NCBI GenBank assembly: GCA_001704575.1
Contig: MCAW01000001.1
Location: 183,876 to 247,875 of the forward strand
Origin: Methylophilales bacterium LSUCC0135
GTDB lineage: Bacteria; Pseudomonadota; Gammaproteobacteria; Burkholderiales; Methylophilaceae
Direction: 5' to 3'
Length of the DNA stretch: 64,000 bases
Shown piece after piece: positions 37,126-46,113 of the stretch. The position numbers and the translations under genes are program-made. The notes under the pieces were generated by a model. That model was not told where the DNA came from and made no database searches. It saw only the letters and a list, made by a program, of their open reading frames with translations. The stretch's first letter is position 1, and the number at the start of each line of letters is the position of its first letter.

Positions 37126-37362
37126 ATGCCAACTATTCTACTAACTCAAGGGTTCAGGTTTTTCTTTTTCAGCGGTGAAGGAAATGAGCCTCCGCATGTA
37201 CATGTAGAGCACGGCGACAAAATAGCAAAATACTGGTTGCAGCCAGTGAACCTTTCCAGTTCAGAGGGTTTCAGGAGCCATGAATTAAAAAAGGTAAGGT
37301 CCCTGATAATCGAACACCATGAGTTATTCTTGGAGAAATGGAATGAATATTTTAGCAATTAA
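37126..37362 (+). CDS. DUF4160 domain protein
   Basis: A 78-residue protein of the DUF4160 family, recognised by FFFFSGEGNEPPHVHVEHGDKIAKYWL. It is paired with a DUF2442 gene that starts 20 bases before its end, an association seen across many bacteria. The pair has the size and linkage of a toxin-antitoxin module, but no toxic activity is established. Codon use is more AT-rich than in neighbouring C1 genes, suggesting acquisition. Confidence 0.85.
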   Translation: MPTILLTQGFRFFFFSGEGNEPPHVHVEHGDKIAKYWLQPVNLSSSEGFRSHELKKVRSLIIEHHELFLEKWNEYFSN

Positions 37363-37585
37363 ACTAGACCCACATGCCATTGATGTCATTTTTGCAAATG
37401 AAGCACTGCATCTAGTTCTGGCAGATGGCCGCGAAATTTCAGCACCATTGGAGTGGTTCCCGAAGCTGAGAGATGCGGATGATAAACAAAGAAAAAACTG
37501 GCGGTTAATCGGTAAAGGTGTCGGTGTTCACTGGCCGGAAATCGATGAAGATATCGCTGTTAGTACGTTAATGAAAAACTATTGA
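37343..37585 (+). CDS. DUF2442 domain protein
   Basis: An 80-residue DUF2442 protein (VIFANEALHLVLADGREISAPLEWFPKLRDA). The start at 37343 follows GGAGAAATGGA and overlaps the DUF4160 gene by 20 bases in another frame; a start 24 bases upstream lacks a ribosome site. DUF2442 proteins are small all-beta domains of unknown function that partner DUF4160. Confidence 0.85.
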   Translation: MNILAIKLDPHAIDVIFANEALHLVLADGREISAPLEWFPKLRDADDKQRKNWRLIGKGVGVHWPEIDEDIAVSTLMKNY

Positions 37586-37728
37586 GTTGGGCACTGAGGT
37601 TTCTCCAAAAAATCACGCTGTATTTGAAAAACTATGGCGTACTGTTTCTCCTAAAACAGCATACGCAAGGCAGTGATAGTGTTCTTTGCTGGTTGTGTTT
37701 CAGCAGGATGCAAAAGCGGGTTTGAGAC

Positions 37729-37764
37729 AAAAGCGGCACCGATGTTTTCGGTGCCGCTTTTTTT
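37729..37764. terminator. Bidirectional terminator between DUF2442 and the metal-RND operon
   Basis: AAAAGCGGCACCGA and TCGGTGCCGCTTTTTTT form a long stem with T runs on both strands. It lies 12 bases past the stop codon of the minus-strand RND pump gene and serves both directions. Confidence 0.85.
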
Positions 37765-37776
37765 CGTCCGAGCAAG

Positions 37777-40700
37777 TTACTCGAATTTGCCCTGTTTCAC
37801 GAACTTGCCGAAGTGCAGCATGATGGTCGGCAGAATCAGCAGATTGAGTATGGTCGATGTTATCAGGCCGCCGACGATGATGGTGGCCATCGGGCCTTCG
37901 ATTTCACGCCCCGGCTGTCCACTGCCTGCAGCCAGTGGCAGCAGGCCCAGCGCCGTGACCAGAGCTGTCATCAGAATCGATGGCAGTCGTTCGGAGGCGC
38001 CGCGTATCGCGGTTTCCAGCCCCCATTCACAGCCTTCCTCATCGACCAGATGCTGGAAGTGTGAAACCAGCATGATGGAGTTGCGCAGGGTAATGCCGAA
38101 CAGGGTGACGAAGCCGACTAGCGAGCCGAGCGATATCCAGCCGCCGGTGAACATCACCGCCAGCACGCCGCCAATCAGTGCGAATGGCAGGTTGGCAAAG
38201 GTGAGCAGCAGGTTGCGCAAGCGGCCGAAAGCGACGTACAGCATGAGAAAGATGCCGACGCCCGCCAGTACTGAATGTACGATCAGGTCTTCTCTGGCTT
38301 GAGCCTGTTCTTCGGCCTGACCCGTGAAGGTGAGGTAGTTGCCTTTGGTCAGCGTGACTTCGTTATTGATGCGCTCCTTGATCTCTTCAACATATCTTTC
38401 GACATCGCGGCCACTGACGTTGGCCGTGACGGTCTGGATGCGCTTGGCGCTGGCGTGGAGTATCTTCGAGCGGCCGCTTTCTTGCGAGATGTCGGCAATA
38501 TCGCTCAAACGCAGTATTCGGCCTGCGCTGTTGATGACCGGCAATTTGCCTACCTGTGTGATGCTGTCTCTGGCATCAGGTGCGAGCACGACGCTGATGC
38601 CGACCACGCGGTTACCTTGATACACCTGCGAGACCGGTACGCTTTCGTAGGCGGTGCGGATGGTGTCGAGCACATCCAGCGGTTGCAGCCCCCAAGCCGC
38701 CATTTTTTCCGGACGCAGCCGGATCGAGAGTTGCGGCGTTCCTGGTGGCGATTGCACGACCACATCAGTACCGCCTTCGGTACCGGCGAGTATGCCGGCT
38801 ATGGCCTGCGCATCGCGGTCGAGGCCATCCAGATCCTGACCGTAAATATTGATGACGACAGCAGCGGCATAACCTGAAATAGTCTCTTCAATGCGCTCGG
38901 TCAGAAAGGTGTTGATGGCGAAGGTGGTGCCGAGAAAACCGCCGCCGGCCCCTTCCGCCGGGTTGTCGCCATCGTCGTCGTAGCCGCCGCCCAGGCGCTC
39001 GCGGATTTCTTCCAGAATGCGCCGCTGATCCTCACCCGAGAGCATGCCGATCTCGATTTCGAACTCGCTGTAATGTGTGCCAAAGGTATCTGCACCGTTC
39101 TGTGCGCGGCCCACCCATTGCGCGACCGACTTGACCCCATCGATGTCCTTGATGGCCTCGTAGACCTTTTTGCCCAGCCTGAGCGATTCCTGCTCCGAAG
39201 TACCCGGAACGGCGGTCATGTGCATGATGTAATGACCTTCATGCAGGCTGGGGATGAAGTGATTCTTGAACAGCGGCAGAATGCCCAGCCCGAGGCCGAT
39301 CAGGATAAAGGAAGCGCCGATGACGACCTTGTAGTGCGCTTCGATCTTGCGTAGCAGTTTGACGTAATTGCTCTTGATGACCCTGATGATGGGCGAATCT
39401 TCATGGTCCAGGCGCGCCTTACCCAGCATGAGGTAACAGAGTGCGGGGGTCACGGTCAATGCGACCACCAGCGAGGCCAGAATGGCTGCCATGTAGGCAA
39501 TACCCAGCGGTGCGAACAGCTTGCCGCCGACACCGCTCAGGGTCAGCAGCGGCAGGAACACCAGCGCGATGATGAAAGTGGCATACACCACGGATTTACG
39601 CACCTCCATCGAGGCGTCGTAGACCACGCGATAAACGGGCAGCGGGTTCGCCAGCAAGCGGTTTTCACGCAGGCGGCGGAAGATGTTTTCAGCGTCGATA
39701 ATCGCATCGTCCACCACCTCGCCGAGGGCGATCGCCAAGCCGCCCAGTACCATGATATTGAGCCCCATGTCGAAGTGGTAGAGCACGATGACGGCAGTGA
39801 GTAAGGATAGCGGAATCGCTGTCGCTGAGATGAAAGCGGTACGCACATTGAACAGAAAAAGAAACAGCACGGTAATGACCAGTACCGAGCCTATCAGGAT
39901 ATCGGTGCGCACCCCATCAATCGCCGTGTCGATGAAGTTGGCCGGACGGAACAGGCCCTTGTGCATCTCCACACCTTGTGTCTGCAGGGTGGGGCGTATT
40001 TCGCGCAGGGCTTTTTCGATTTCCTTGGTGACGGCATGCATGTTGGCGCCGAGCTGACCTTGCACAGAGAGATAAATACCGGTGACGCCGTTGATGGCTG
40101 CTGCGCTGATTGAAGGCGCAACCCCCTCGACCACCTGGCCGATGTCCGAGAGCCTGATGGTTTGCCCATTGCGGTAGGCCAGCGTTGCCTGGCCGAGCTG
40201 CTGAGGCGTCAGGGCCTGGCCTTCGGTATTGATGACGATGCGCTGGTTGCTGTTCTCGATATAACCTGCACCGCGCACGCCGGAGGCTTTTTCTGCGGCC
40301 TCGCGCACTTGCTGGAGCGAAATGCCAAACTGGATCAGCTTGCCGGGATCGACCTGAATCTGGAACTGCCGCACCTGGCCACCGAAGACATTCACATCGG
40401 CGACACCGCGCACGGCCATCAAGTGCGGCACCACTGTCCAGTCCGCGATTGTCCGCAACTCCATCAATGAACGCGTTTCGGAGGTCAGGCCAAAGCCGAG
40501 CACGGTGCTGGCGGAAGACGTCAGCGGCGTGATGTTCGGCACGATGCCGGTCGGCAGGCGGGTATTGAGCGTACCCAAACGTTCGGCAACGACTTGCCGG
40601 TTGCGGTAGATATCGGTGCCTTCATCGAAAATGATGGTCACAATCGACAGTCCGGGGATGGACTGCGAACGCATCGAAGCAATGCCTATGGTGCCCGACA

Positions 40701-40917
40701 GACTGTTCTCAATCGGCTGCGTGACGATGGATTCCACCAGCTCGGCAGAAAGACCGGGCGACTCGGTCTGAATGACGATCTGGGTCGGCGCGAATTCAGG
40801 GAATACGTCGAGATTGCTGCGGGTCAGGCTGTAAACCCCATAGATGATCGCCAGCGAGGCGAGGGCGATGATCACCCCGTTAAAGCGGATGGAAAAACGG
40901 ACGAGGGCGGACATCAT
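37777..40917 (-). CDS. RND efflux pump, heavy-metal-efflux-like (CzcA/CusA type)
   Basis: A 1046-residue inner-membrane RND transporter. It begins MMSALVRFSIRFNGVIIALAS, with the early motif RSNLDVFPEFAPTQIVIQTESPGLSAELVE typical of metal-type RND pumps. The transmembrane proton-relay site is D403-D404 in GEVVDDAIIDAENIFRRL. It is the last gene of a channel-adaptor-pump operon but is separated from the adaptor by ~480 bases containing two direct repeats. The motif VVDDA differs from the VVDGA/VVDNA of classic CzcA, so metal specificity, or even metal as substrate, is uncertain. Confidence 0.88.
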   Translation of the reverse strand: MMSALVRFSIRFNGVIIALASLAIIYGVYSLTRSNLDVFPEFAPTQIVIQTESPGLSAELVESIVTQPIENSLSGTIGIASMRSQSIPGLSIVTIIFDEGTDIYRNRQVVAERLGTLNTRLPTGIVPNITPLTSSASTVLGFGLTSETRSLMELRTIADWTVVPHLMAVRGVADVNVFGGQVRQFQIQVDPGKLIQFGISLQQVREAAEKASGVRGAGYIENSNQRIVINTEGQALTPQQLGQATLAYRNGQTIRLSDIGQVVEGVAPSISAAAINGVTGIYLSVQGQLGANMHAVTKEIEKALREIRPTLQTQGVEMHKGLFRPANFIDTAIDGVRTDILIGSVLVITVLFLFLFNVRTAFISATAIPLSLLTAVIVLYHFDMGLNIMVLGGLAIALGEVVDDAIIDAENIFRRLRENRLLANPLPVYRVVYDASMEVRKSVVYATFIIALVFLPLLTLSGVGGKLFAPLGIAYMAAILASLVVALTVTPALCYLMLGKARLDHEDSPIIRVIKSNYVKLLRKIEAHYKVVIGASFILIGLGLGILPLFKNHFIPSLHEGHYIMHMTAVPGTSEQESLRLGKKVYEAIKDIDGVKSVAQWVGRAQNGADTFGTHYSEFEIEIGMLSGEDQRRILEEIRERLGGGYDDDGDNPAEGAGGGFLGTTFAINTFLTERIEETISGYAAAVVINIYGQDLDGLDRDAQAIAGILAGTEGGTDVVVQSPPGTPQLSIRLRPEKMAAWGLQPLDVLDTIRTAYESVPVSQVYQGNRVVGISVVLAPDARDSITQVGKLPVINSAGRILRLSDIADISQESGRSKILHASAKRIQTVTANVSGRDVERYVEEIKERINNEVTLTKGNYLTFTGQAEEQAQAREDLIVHSVLAGVGIFLMLYVAFGRLRNLLLTFANLPFALIGGVLAVMFTGGWISLGSLVGFVTLFGITLRNSIMLVSHFQHLVDEEGCEWGLETAIRGASERLPSILMTALVTALGLLPLAAGSGQPGREIEGPMATIIVGGLITSTILNLLILPTIMLHFGKFVKQGKFE

Positions 40918-40996
40918 GATAGAAGGTCAACTCTTGATAAAACGTTGATCGGACTGACGCGGACCGGAATCACAGGGGCGCTGCAAGCTGCAGTTA

Positions 40997-41179
40997 TCAT
41001 TCCAGGGCGGCTGCAGGCCGAACCCGGAATCCAGGAGGGCATTGAAAAAGCTGGATTCCGGATAAGCGCTGCGCGGTTTCCGGAATGACGGGTGGTGGGA
41101 AGGTCGGCATGCATTGTTTTGACTACGACATCACGCGCTACGCGCATGAGTCTCCACCGGAATGACGACTGAAATGCAT
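40997..41179. repeat. Direct repeat copy 1 (183 bp) inside the RND operon
   Basis: Runs from TCATTCCAGGGCGGCTGC to GACTGAAATGCAT and recurs with ~90% identity 219 bases downstream in the same orientation. Inside, CCGGAATCCAG and CTGGATTCCGG form a hairpin, and CATTCC.../...GGAATGACG ends form a larger imperfect one. This is the layout of non-autonomous dispersed repeats common in betaproteobacterial genomes. Confidence 0.85.
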
Positions 41180-41215
41180 CAATCAATACGTTATTGAAGC
41201 TTAACAAAAACGCCG

Positions 41216-41399
41216 TCATTCCGGGGCGACTGCAAGCCGAACCCGGAATCCAGGAGGTCATTGAAAAAGCTGGATTCCGGATAACCGCTGCGCGGTTTCC
41301 GGAATGACGGATGGCGGGATGGTTGGCACGCATTGTTTTGGCTCCGACATCACGCGCTACGCGCATGAGTCTCCACCGAAACGATGACTGAAATTGCAT
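41216..41399. repeat. Direct repeat copy 2 (184 bp) inside the RND operon
   Basis: Second copy of the element at 40997-41179, same orientation, separated from it by 36 bases. Its end abuts the stop codon of the adaptor gene (41401-41403). Together the copies fill nearly all of the gap between the adaptor and the pump genes. Confidence 0.85.
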
Positions 41400-41400
41400 T

Positions 41401-42480
41401 TCAGTCATCGTTTTCATTAGTAATCTGGAATTTGAATTCTTCGGAGAGCAGCAGTTGTGCGCCTGTGGTGACAATTTCATCACCTGCCTTGAGGCCACTG
41501 CTGACAAACCAGCCTGCTTCGGTATCGCTGTCGGTATTGACCGGCAGGCGAATAAAGCGGTCTTCCTTGTCCTTGCGATATACCCAGGCTTGTCCGCCAT
41601 ACCAGACTACTGCGCTGTTGGGTACGATGACGCCTTGCGTGGCGGTATTGTCGTTTTTCAGTTTGATGCTGACGCGCATGCCGACTCTGAGGTTTTCGGC
41701 AGACGCACGGTAAAAATAGGTTTTGCCTTGAATAGCGTTGTCGGTTTGCGGCGAGGCCGAGACGAATTCTGCCTGCATAGGCTGCTCGCCGCTAGCGGTG
41801 GCGATGCCGATCGGCGCGATCTGGATGCTGCTGCCGGCCTGCGGTTGCGGCGTATCGAACGGGAATGTGACCTGTATCAGCACATCGCGGTACTGCATGA
41901 TGCGGCTGAATTCTGCGCTTTCCGGCTGACGCGTAGCCAGCCCAGCCAGCGTATCGCCCCATTGCTGGCGGATGCTGTCGCGTATGTTGCGGGCGATGCT
42001 GTCTGCCGCGTTAACCTTGGCCTGATCTGCCTTGAGCAGGGCCTGTGCATTGGCGAGCGCACGATCTGATACATTACGGTTGTCCTGGTTGAGCACCTGC
42101 ATGCGGTTGAATTCCTGCTGGGTATTGGCCAACGAAGCTCTGGCGATATTGGCCTCAGCCTGCGCCGTCATGTAGCGGCTTCTAAGTTCGATCAGGCTGT
42201 CGACATTAACCACGGTGCCGTAGGTGCTGAGCGCCGTCATATGCTGACTCTGGCCAAGCGCAATGGTTGCGATGCCGCTTTGCTCCTGTGCTGCCTGCGG
42301 CAGAGTGACGATGGCAATGCCATCTTCGGTGCTGGCGCGGTTGGGCGTTTCGATTTCTTCCTCGACTTCGCCTTGTACAAAAGCCTCGTATTCGTCCTTG
42401 CCGTAAAACACCAGTATCCAGAACAACACGACAATGAGAAATGCCTGCAAGGCAATGATGATGGTCAGTTTACGATTCAT
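41401..42480 (-). CDS. RND efflux periplasmic adaptor of the metal-type pump
   Basis: A 359-residue membrane-fusion protein with an N-terminal membrane anchor (LTIIIALQAFLIVVLFWILVFYG), not a lipobox. An acidic stretch (EVEEEIE) follows. The helical hairpin (~residues 100-170) and beta-barrel region (RVGMRVSIKLKND) fit the CusB/CzcB-like group. No His/Met-rich metal-binding N-terminus is evident. It is 20 bases after the channel gene; the 3' side carries two repeats before the pump gene. Confidence 0.85.
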   Translation of the reverse strand: MNRKLTIIIALQAFLIVVLFWILVFYGKDEYEAFVQGEVEEEIETPNRASTEDGIAIVTLPQAAQEQSGIATIALGQSQHMTALSTYGTVVNVDSLIELRSRYMTAQAEANIARASLANTQQEFNRMQVLNQDNRNVSDRALANAQALLKADQAKVNAADSIARNIRDSIRQQWGDTLAGLATRQPESAEFSRIMQYRDVLIQVTFPFDTPQPQAGSSIQIAPIGIATASGEQPMQAEFVSASPQTDNAIQGKTYFYRASAENLRVGMRVSIKLKNDNTATQGVIVPNSAVVWYGGQAWVYRKDKEDRFIRLPVNTDSDTEAGWFVSSGLKAGDEIVTTGAQLLLSEEFKFQITNENDD

Positions 42481-42500
42481 GGTTGTGCTCGCTGATGGCG

Positions 42501-43928
42501 TTATTCTGCTGCCGCGCGCTCTTCAAGGTCGCTTGGCATCGGTAAGGAATTTTCGAGGGGTTGCTGGATGGTTTCTTCGAGTGCATGCGCTGCACGCTGC
42601 ACTCGGGTTTCGTTAGCGATCAATGCTTGTTGCAGCAGCAAATTTTCCAGTCTGGCAGTGGTCAGTTCGAGCCGATCGGCCATGCCCTGCTCGAACTGTT
42701 TTTCAATCATGCGGGTCCGCTCGCGTTGCGCCTCCAGCAGCTGTCTGCTGTCTTCCAGGGTGCTGAGCGTTTGCAGATAAGCGGCCCGGCGGCCATCCAG
42801 CTGGCCGATCACCTCGGCCTGCAAGGCCTTGAATCTGGCCGCTTCCAACTCGCGTTGCGCATCGGCCTCAGCAATATTGCCTTCGTTTCTGTGCAGCAGC
42901 GAGAGCAGGGTGGAAAAGCCCAGCGACCAGATTTTGTCGCCCTGATCGTAGCTGTAGCCCGGCGAAAGTACGATATCCGGATACTGGCGCGCAATTTCCA
43001 GCCGCAACTTTGCTTCGGCGGCATCGTATCTGGCCAGCGCAGCGCGGATATCCATCCGATTGAGCAGCGCGGCATCCTGCAGTTTGTCCTGTCTGACCGG
43101 GTCATCCATGAAGGCTTTTCTTGCGGCCTGCAGCGTCTGCGCTTCGCCGGCGGGGATATTGATGTTACCGAGTTTGCCGGATGGAATCCCCGCATCAGTC
43201 GCAAGTCTGGCGCGCATTTCCACTTGCAGTGCCTTTTCCGTATCCAGCGCCTGTCGGGTGCGCTGCATCAGCAGCCTGGCGTTGGTTGAATCAAGGCTGG
43301 AAGCCATGCCGGCACGCAGGCGTGCCTCGATCATGGCGACGATCTCGCTGCGTAACGCGAGTTCTTCTTCAAGCAGCCGGCTCTGTGCGACAGAAGCCTG
43401 ATAAGCGATCCAGCTTGCATGCACGCGGCTGCGAACCTGCCAGGCGGTTTGAGCGATTTCAATCCGTGCCGCCTGTGAAAGACTGGTGGCGCGGTCTATA
43501 CGCGCCTGACGCTTGCCGCCGGTTTCAAGCGGAATGTCGATCGCCAGACCGAACAGCCAGGGCGATATACCGCCGCTGGTCTCGCTGTGGCGTTCAGTAT
43601 CGACAGAAATGCCCGGATTCGGGCGCTGCCCCGCAGTTTTCTCGGCGGCGACAGAAGCACGCCAGGTGGCTCTGGCAACGTCGAGATCCGGGTGGAAATA
43701 CAGCGCGCTGTAGCTGAATTCGGCGAGCCCCCAATTTTTCACCGGCAGCTGATCGGCCGGATAACCCTGGCTTTGCAGATAGGCTTGAAAGCCATCGCTC
43801 AAGGGGTCGCGTGCGCGCAGCTCGGATGTGATGGCATTCAGGTCGAGCGGCTTGGCGGTGTAGGTCTGAAAGGTGCAACCCGATAGTAGCGAGGCCAGCA
43901 TCAAACCGGACAATGCGGCAATCTTCAT
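42501..43928 (-). CDS. TolC-family outer-membrane channel lipoprotein of the metal-type pump
   Basis: First gene of the operon, a 475-residue outer-membrane efflux protein (CzcC-like). I chose the start at 43928 because it gives a lipoprotein signal peptide ending LLSGC; a frame from 44033 adds 35 residues with no signal. Coiled-coil OEP domains cover residues ~60-260 and ~270-460. Its partners are the adaptor and the pump downstream. Confidence 0.85.
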   Translation of the reverse strand: MKIAALSGLMLASLLSGCTFQTYTAKPLDLNAITSELRARDPLSDGFQAYLQSQGYPADQLPVKNWGLAEFSYSALYFHPDLDVARATWRASVAAEKTAGQRPNPGISVDTERHSETSGGISPWLFGLAIDIPLETGGKRQARIDRATSLSQAARIEIAQTAWQVRSRVHASWIAYQASVAQSRLLEEELALRSEIVAMIEARLRAGMASSLDSTNARLLMQRTRQALDTEKALQVEMRARLATDAGIPSGKLGNINIPAGEAQTLQAARKAFMDDPVRQDKLQDAALLNRMDIRAALARYDAAEAKLRLEIARQYPDIVLSPGYSYDQGDKIWSLGFSTLLSLLHRNEGNIAEADAQRELEAARFKALQAEVIGQLDGRRAAYLQTLSTLEDSRQLLEAQRERTRMIEKQFEQGMADRLELTTARLENLLLQQALIANETRVQRAAHALEETIQQPLENSLPMPSDLEERAAAE

Positions 43929-44138
43929 TTTGCGGGCAGGCTGAATGGCCTGATGCACGGTCTGATTATGATGGTTCTGATCGATATGGCACAACAGTGA
44001 CGAGCCTCCCCAGACTTGCCGGATCGAACGCAATAAACGTCAATCGGTGGATAAAGTGCGATGAATTTTTTTGTTTTTTGATTTGCTGATGCTATTTTGA
44101 CCGGCGAAACTTAAATCAAACTTAATCGACAGTCATTC

Positions 44139-44387
44139 TTAATCTACGATAGCAGCCTGCACGGCGTTCAATGCATCCTGCAACGATTCCTCGCTCAGGC
44201 TATTGATGCTGGCAGCCAGCAACTCGGCAGCTTCAGCTGTTTGTGGCGGCAGGTCATGGCTGTCGAGCTCTGCGACCAGGCCGGCAGCTGCGCCGGTGAC
44301 TTTGAGTAGGGCCTGTCGTTCTTTCATCAGAATTTCAACTTCTGAACGCAGCATATGGATTTCTTCCTGATTGATCGTATTCGGCAT
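44139..44387 (-). CDS. Small hypothetical helical protein
   Basis: An 82-residue, Ala/Glu/Leu-rich protein beginning MPNTINQEEIHMLRSEVEILMKE, predicted to be mostly helix with a coiled-coil N-terminal half. The start at 44387 has a GGAAG ribosome site; a longer frame from 44462 does not. I do not recognise a family. It stands alone upstream of the metal-type RND operon with a 210-base gap and might share regulation with it, but nothing shows this. Confidence 0.6.
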   Translation of the reverse strand: MPNTINQEEIHMLRSEVEILMKERQALLKVTGAAAGLVAELDSHDLPPQTAEAAELLAASINSLSEESLQDALNAVQAAIVD

Positions 44388-44681
44388 GATGCACTTCCTG
44401 AAATTTCTCTGTTTGCTTGAATAATTGGCCTCTATCTTCCTATCTCCGCCGTTTAGCGTCAATCAAGGTTTTCATGGAATTGGCTACATACAGGCATCAT
44501 GATAAACATCAGGCAAACAGCAAGAGGGCAGAAAAGAGATTTCTTCGGAGTGTCTTTGAATGGCTGAGTGCGCTATAATTGCCGCTTTCCCGGCAGTGAG
44601 GTGAATAACAGCTGATCTCATGCCAGGTGAAATCCGGCCGGCAAATCCTCAAGCGTTACACTGTCGGTCTCTACCATCAAG

Positions 44682-44766
44682 GCGAAAGTGGCGGAATTGG
44701 TAGACGCACTGGATTTAGGTTCCAGCGCCGCAAGGCGTGAGAGTTCGAGTCTCTCCTTTCGCACCA
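44682..44766 (+). tRNA. tRNA-Leu (UAG anticodon)
   Basis: An 85-base cloverleaf with acceptor stem GCGAAAG / CTTTCGC, a D-loop containing GGTAGACGC, an anticodon arm CTGGA-TTTAGGT-TCCAG (anticodon TAG), a long variable arm, TTCGAGT in the T-loop and an encoded CCA end. The long variable arm and acceptor fit the leucine class. Confidence 0.97.
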
Positions 44767-45256
44767 AATAAGTCTTTATTCATCAGCTGTTAATTCCATC
44801 GGTTCCAATCCCACGCTAAACAGGCGACATTTCAATCGCGACCGCTCTCTGGTGTTGTCTCCCATGCGTCAAGCTTAATACTGCTTTGATGCTGCATATC
44901 GCAGTCATGTCTCAAAGCTTCATCAACTCATTCATCATACATCCCCGCAAAACTAGGCATTTTTCTTATACGACATATTCTTAAATCTGCCATGGGCTTG
45001 GCTTAAGCGTTCATTTGTATCATTTTTACAACATCCGTCGATAAATTGATAACTGTCTGATTTATATAGCTCGGCAGATATGTAAAACCCATTCGCAGTA
45101 TGGCTTCATTGCAATAGGCAATTGCAAGGGGGGCGTTTCAAAAAAAAGTTCAATTACGCGGTTGTTTAAATTTATCATTTTGTTCATAATGAGCTCGAAT
45201 GCAAATTGCCTAGTGGCTTACAAGCACTATTGGCATTTAATCTAAAGGCAAAAAAA
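44767..45256. other. 490-base region without a supported gene
   Basis: Moderately AT-rich sequence between tRNA-Leu and the hfaA-like relic. No RNA gene or convincing ORF was seen. The last ~80 bases should carry the former promoter and the AAAGG ribosome site of the relic. Confidence 0.5.
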
Positions 45257-45599
45257 ATGAACGCAAGGTCCTTATCTGCAGCACTTCTGATTTCGTTTGC
45301 ATATGCTGGCGCTGCTCACGCAGCGGGTGCATCGAACGATTGGTCCGAGTCTTATCAGTTCCCCAGTTCCGGGCGGGTATCCAGGATTGTGCGGGAAACA
45401 GATCCTTGATGTAGACGTAGTCGAACCTGGCAGCAGCTGCCGCAACCTCAATCTTCGCGTCTGCCGGCGCAAGGGCAGGTCCGCCTTTGCGGGCAGGGGT
45501 AACCAGCTCCGGCGGCACACTGGTCGTTTCCAGATAAATCCAGATTCCGGACAGTAACAGCAGAACTACCATCATCACTTTGGGCGAGCGCAGCGACAT
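45237..45599 (-). pseudogene. Last gene of the type II-like operon (GspC/PilP-like), probably 3'-truncated
   Basis: Starts one base after the upstream stop codon (TAAcATG). An N-terminal transmembrane helix (VMMVVLLLLSGIWIYLET) is followed by a linker and FDYVYIKDLFPAQSW, the layout of inner-membrane GspC/PilP-like linker proteins. Beyond about residue 80 the frame is simply the antisense of the hfaA-like relic, so the natural C-terminus, and the secretin that would usually follow, appear lost. It could still be a functional short protein. Confidence 0.55.
45257..45409 (+). pseudogene. Truncated relic of the HfaA-like secreted protein gene
   Basis: A 50-residue frame with an intact signal peptide (SLSAALLISFAYAGAAHAA) followed by GASNDWSESYQFPSSGRV. 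The intact gene at 51195 has the same start of the mature protein, AAGASNEWSDAWTPPSSQ, so this is the N-terminal piece of a diverged paralogue. After about residue 40 it runs antisense into the end of the convergent secretion gene, and the rest of the gene is gone. The junction is near 45360-45400. Confidence 0.7.
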
Positions 45600-45600
45600 G

Positions 45601-46113
45601 TTACTCGGCTCCCTCGGTGAAAAGCTCAAAGTGCAGGGTGGATTCGACGATCGTTTGTTCGATAGACGGACGGGACATTTTCATGCGCGCGATGGCGAGC
45701 GTAGGGTTGGTATTCATCAGCGTTGCCACGAATGCGCGGGTGTCGTAATAAGTGCCGCTGACAGGAAAAGTGAACAGGTAATTCTCGTTGCTTTGACTCT
45801 TTTTTTGAACGAGGCTGTAGTTGCCTTGCAACAGTGTGATGTTGTTGGCAGACGCGGATGCAAAGACATCGCGCAGCACTTTCTCGACCCGGTTTTCCGG
45901 AAGCTGATCGACAGATTCTATTTTTGGCTGGGTTTGTAACGCCAACGCCAGCCGCTGGTTCGCAGATTCCAGCGTTGCGTTGCGTTGGCTGAGCGGGCGA
46001 TTGGCAAACAGTTCGATTGCCACAGCCGCGAGCAGCAGCAAGCCGCCAATCAAGCCGACCAGGCCGGGATAACGCAGCTTGCGCTGCAATCTGATGGAAA
46101 GCCGGATATTCAT
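45601..46113 (-). CDS. GspM/PilO-like assembly protein
   Basis: A 170-residue bitopic inner-membrane protein: a short cytoplasmic N-terminus, one transmembrane helix (GLVGLIGGLLLLAAVAIELF), a coiled-coil stretch and a C-terminal ferredoxin-like domain. This is the shape of PilO in type IV pili and GspM in type II secretion. The start at 46113 overlaps the previous stop as ATGA; an ATG at 46125 is less likely. Confidence 0.7.
   Translation of the reverse strand: MNIRLSIRLQRKLRYPGLVGLIGGLLLLAAVAIELFANRPLSQRNATLESANQRLALALQTQPKIESVDQLPENRVEKVLRDVFASASANNITLLQGNYSLVQKKSQSNENYLFTFPVSGTYYDTRAFVATLMNTNPTLAIARMKMSRPSIEQTIVESTLHFELFTEGAE

Noticed and set aside
40914-41600. Open frame of 228 codons crossing the two direct repeats
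   Set aside because: Its protein is internally duplicated only because it reads through the repeats, and its end overlaps the adaptor gene in another frame.
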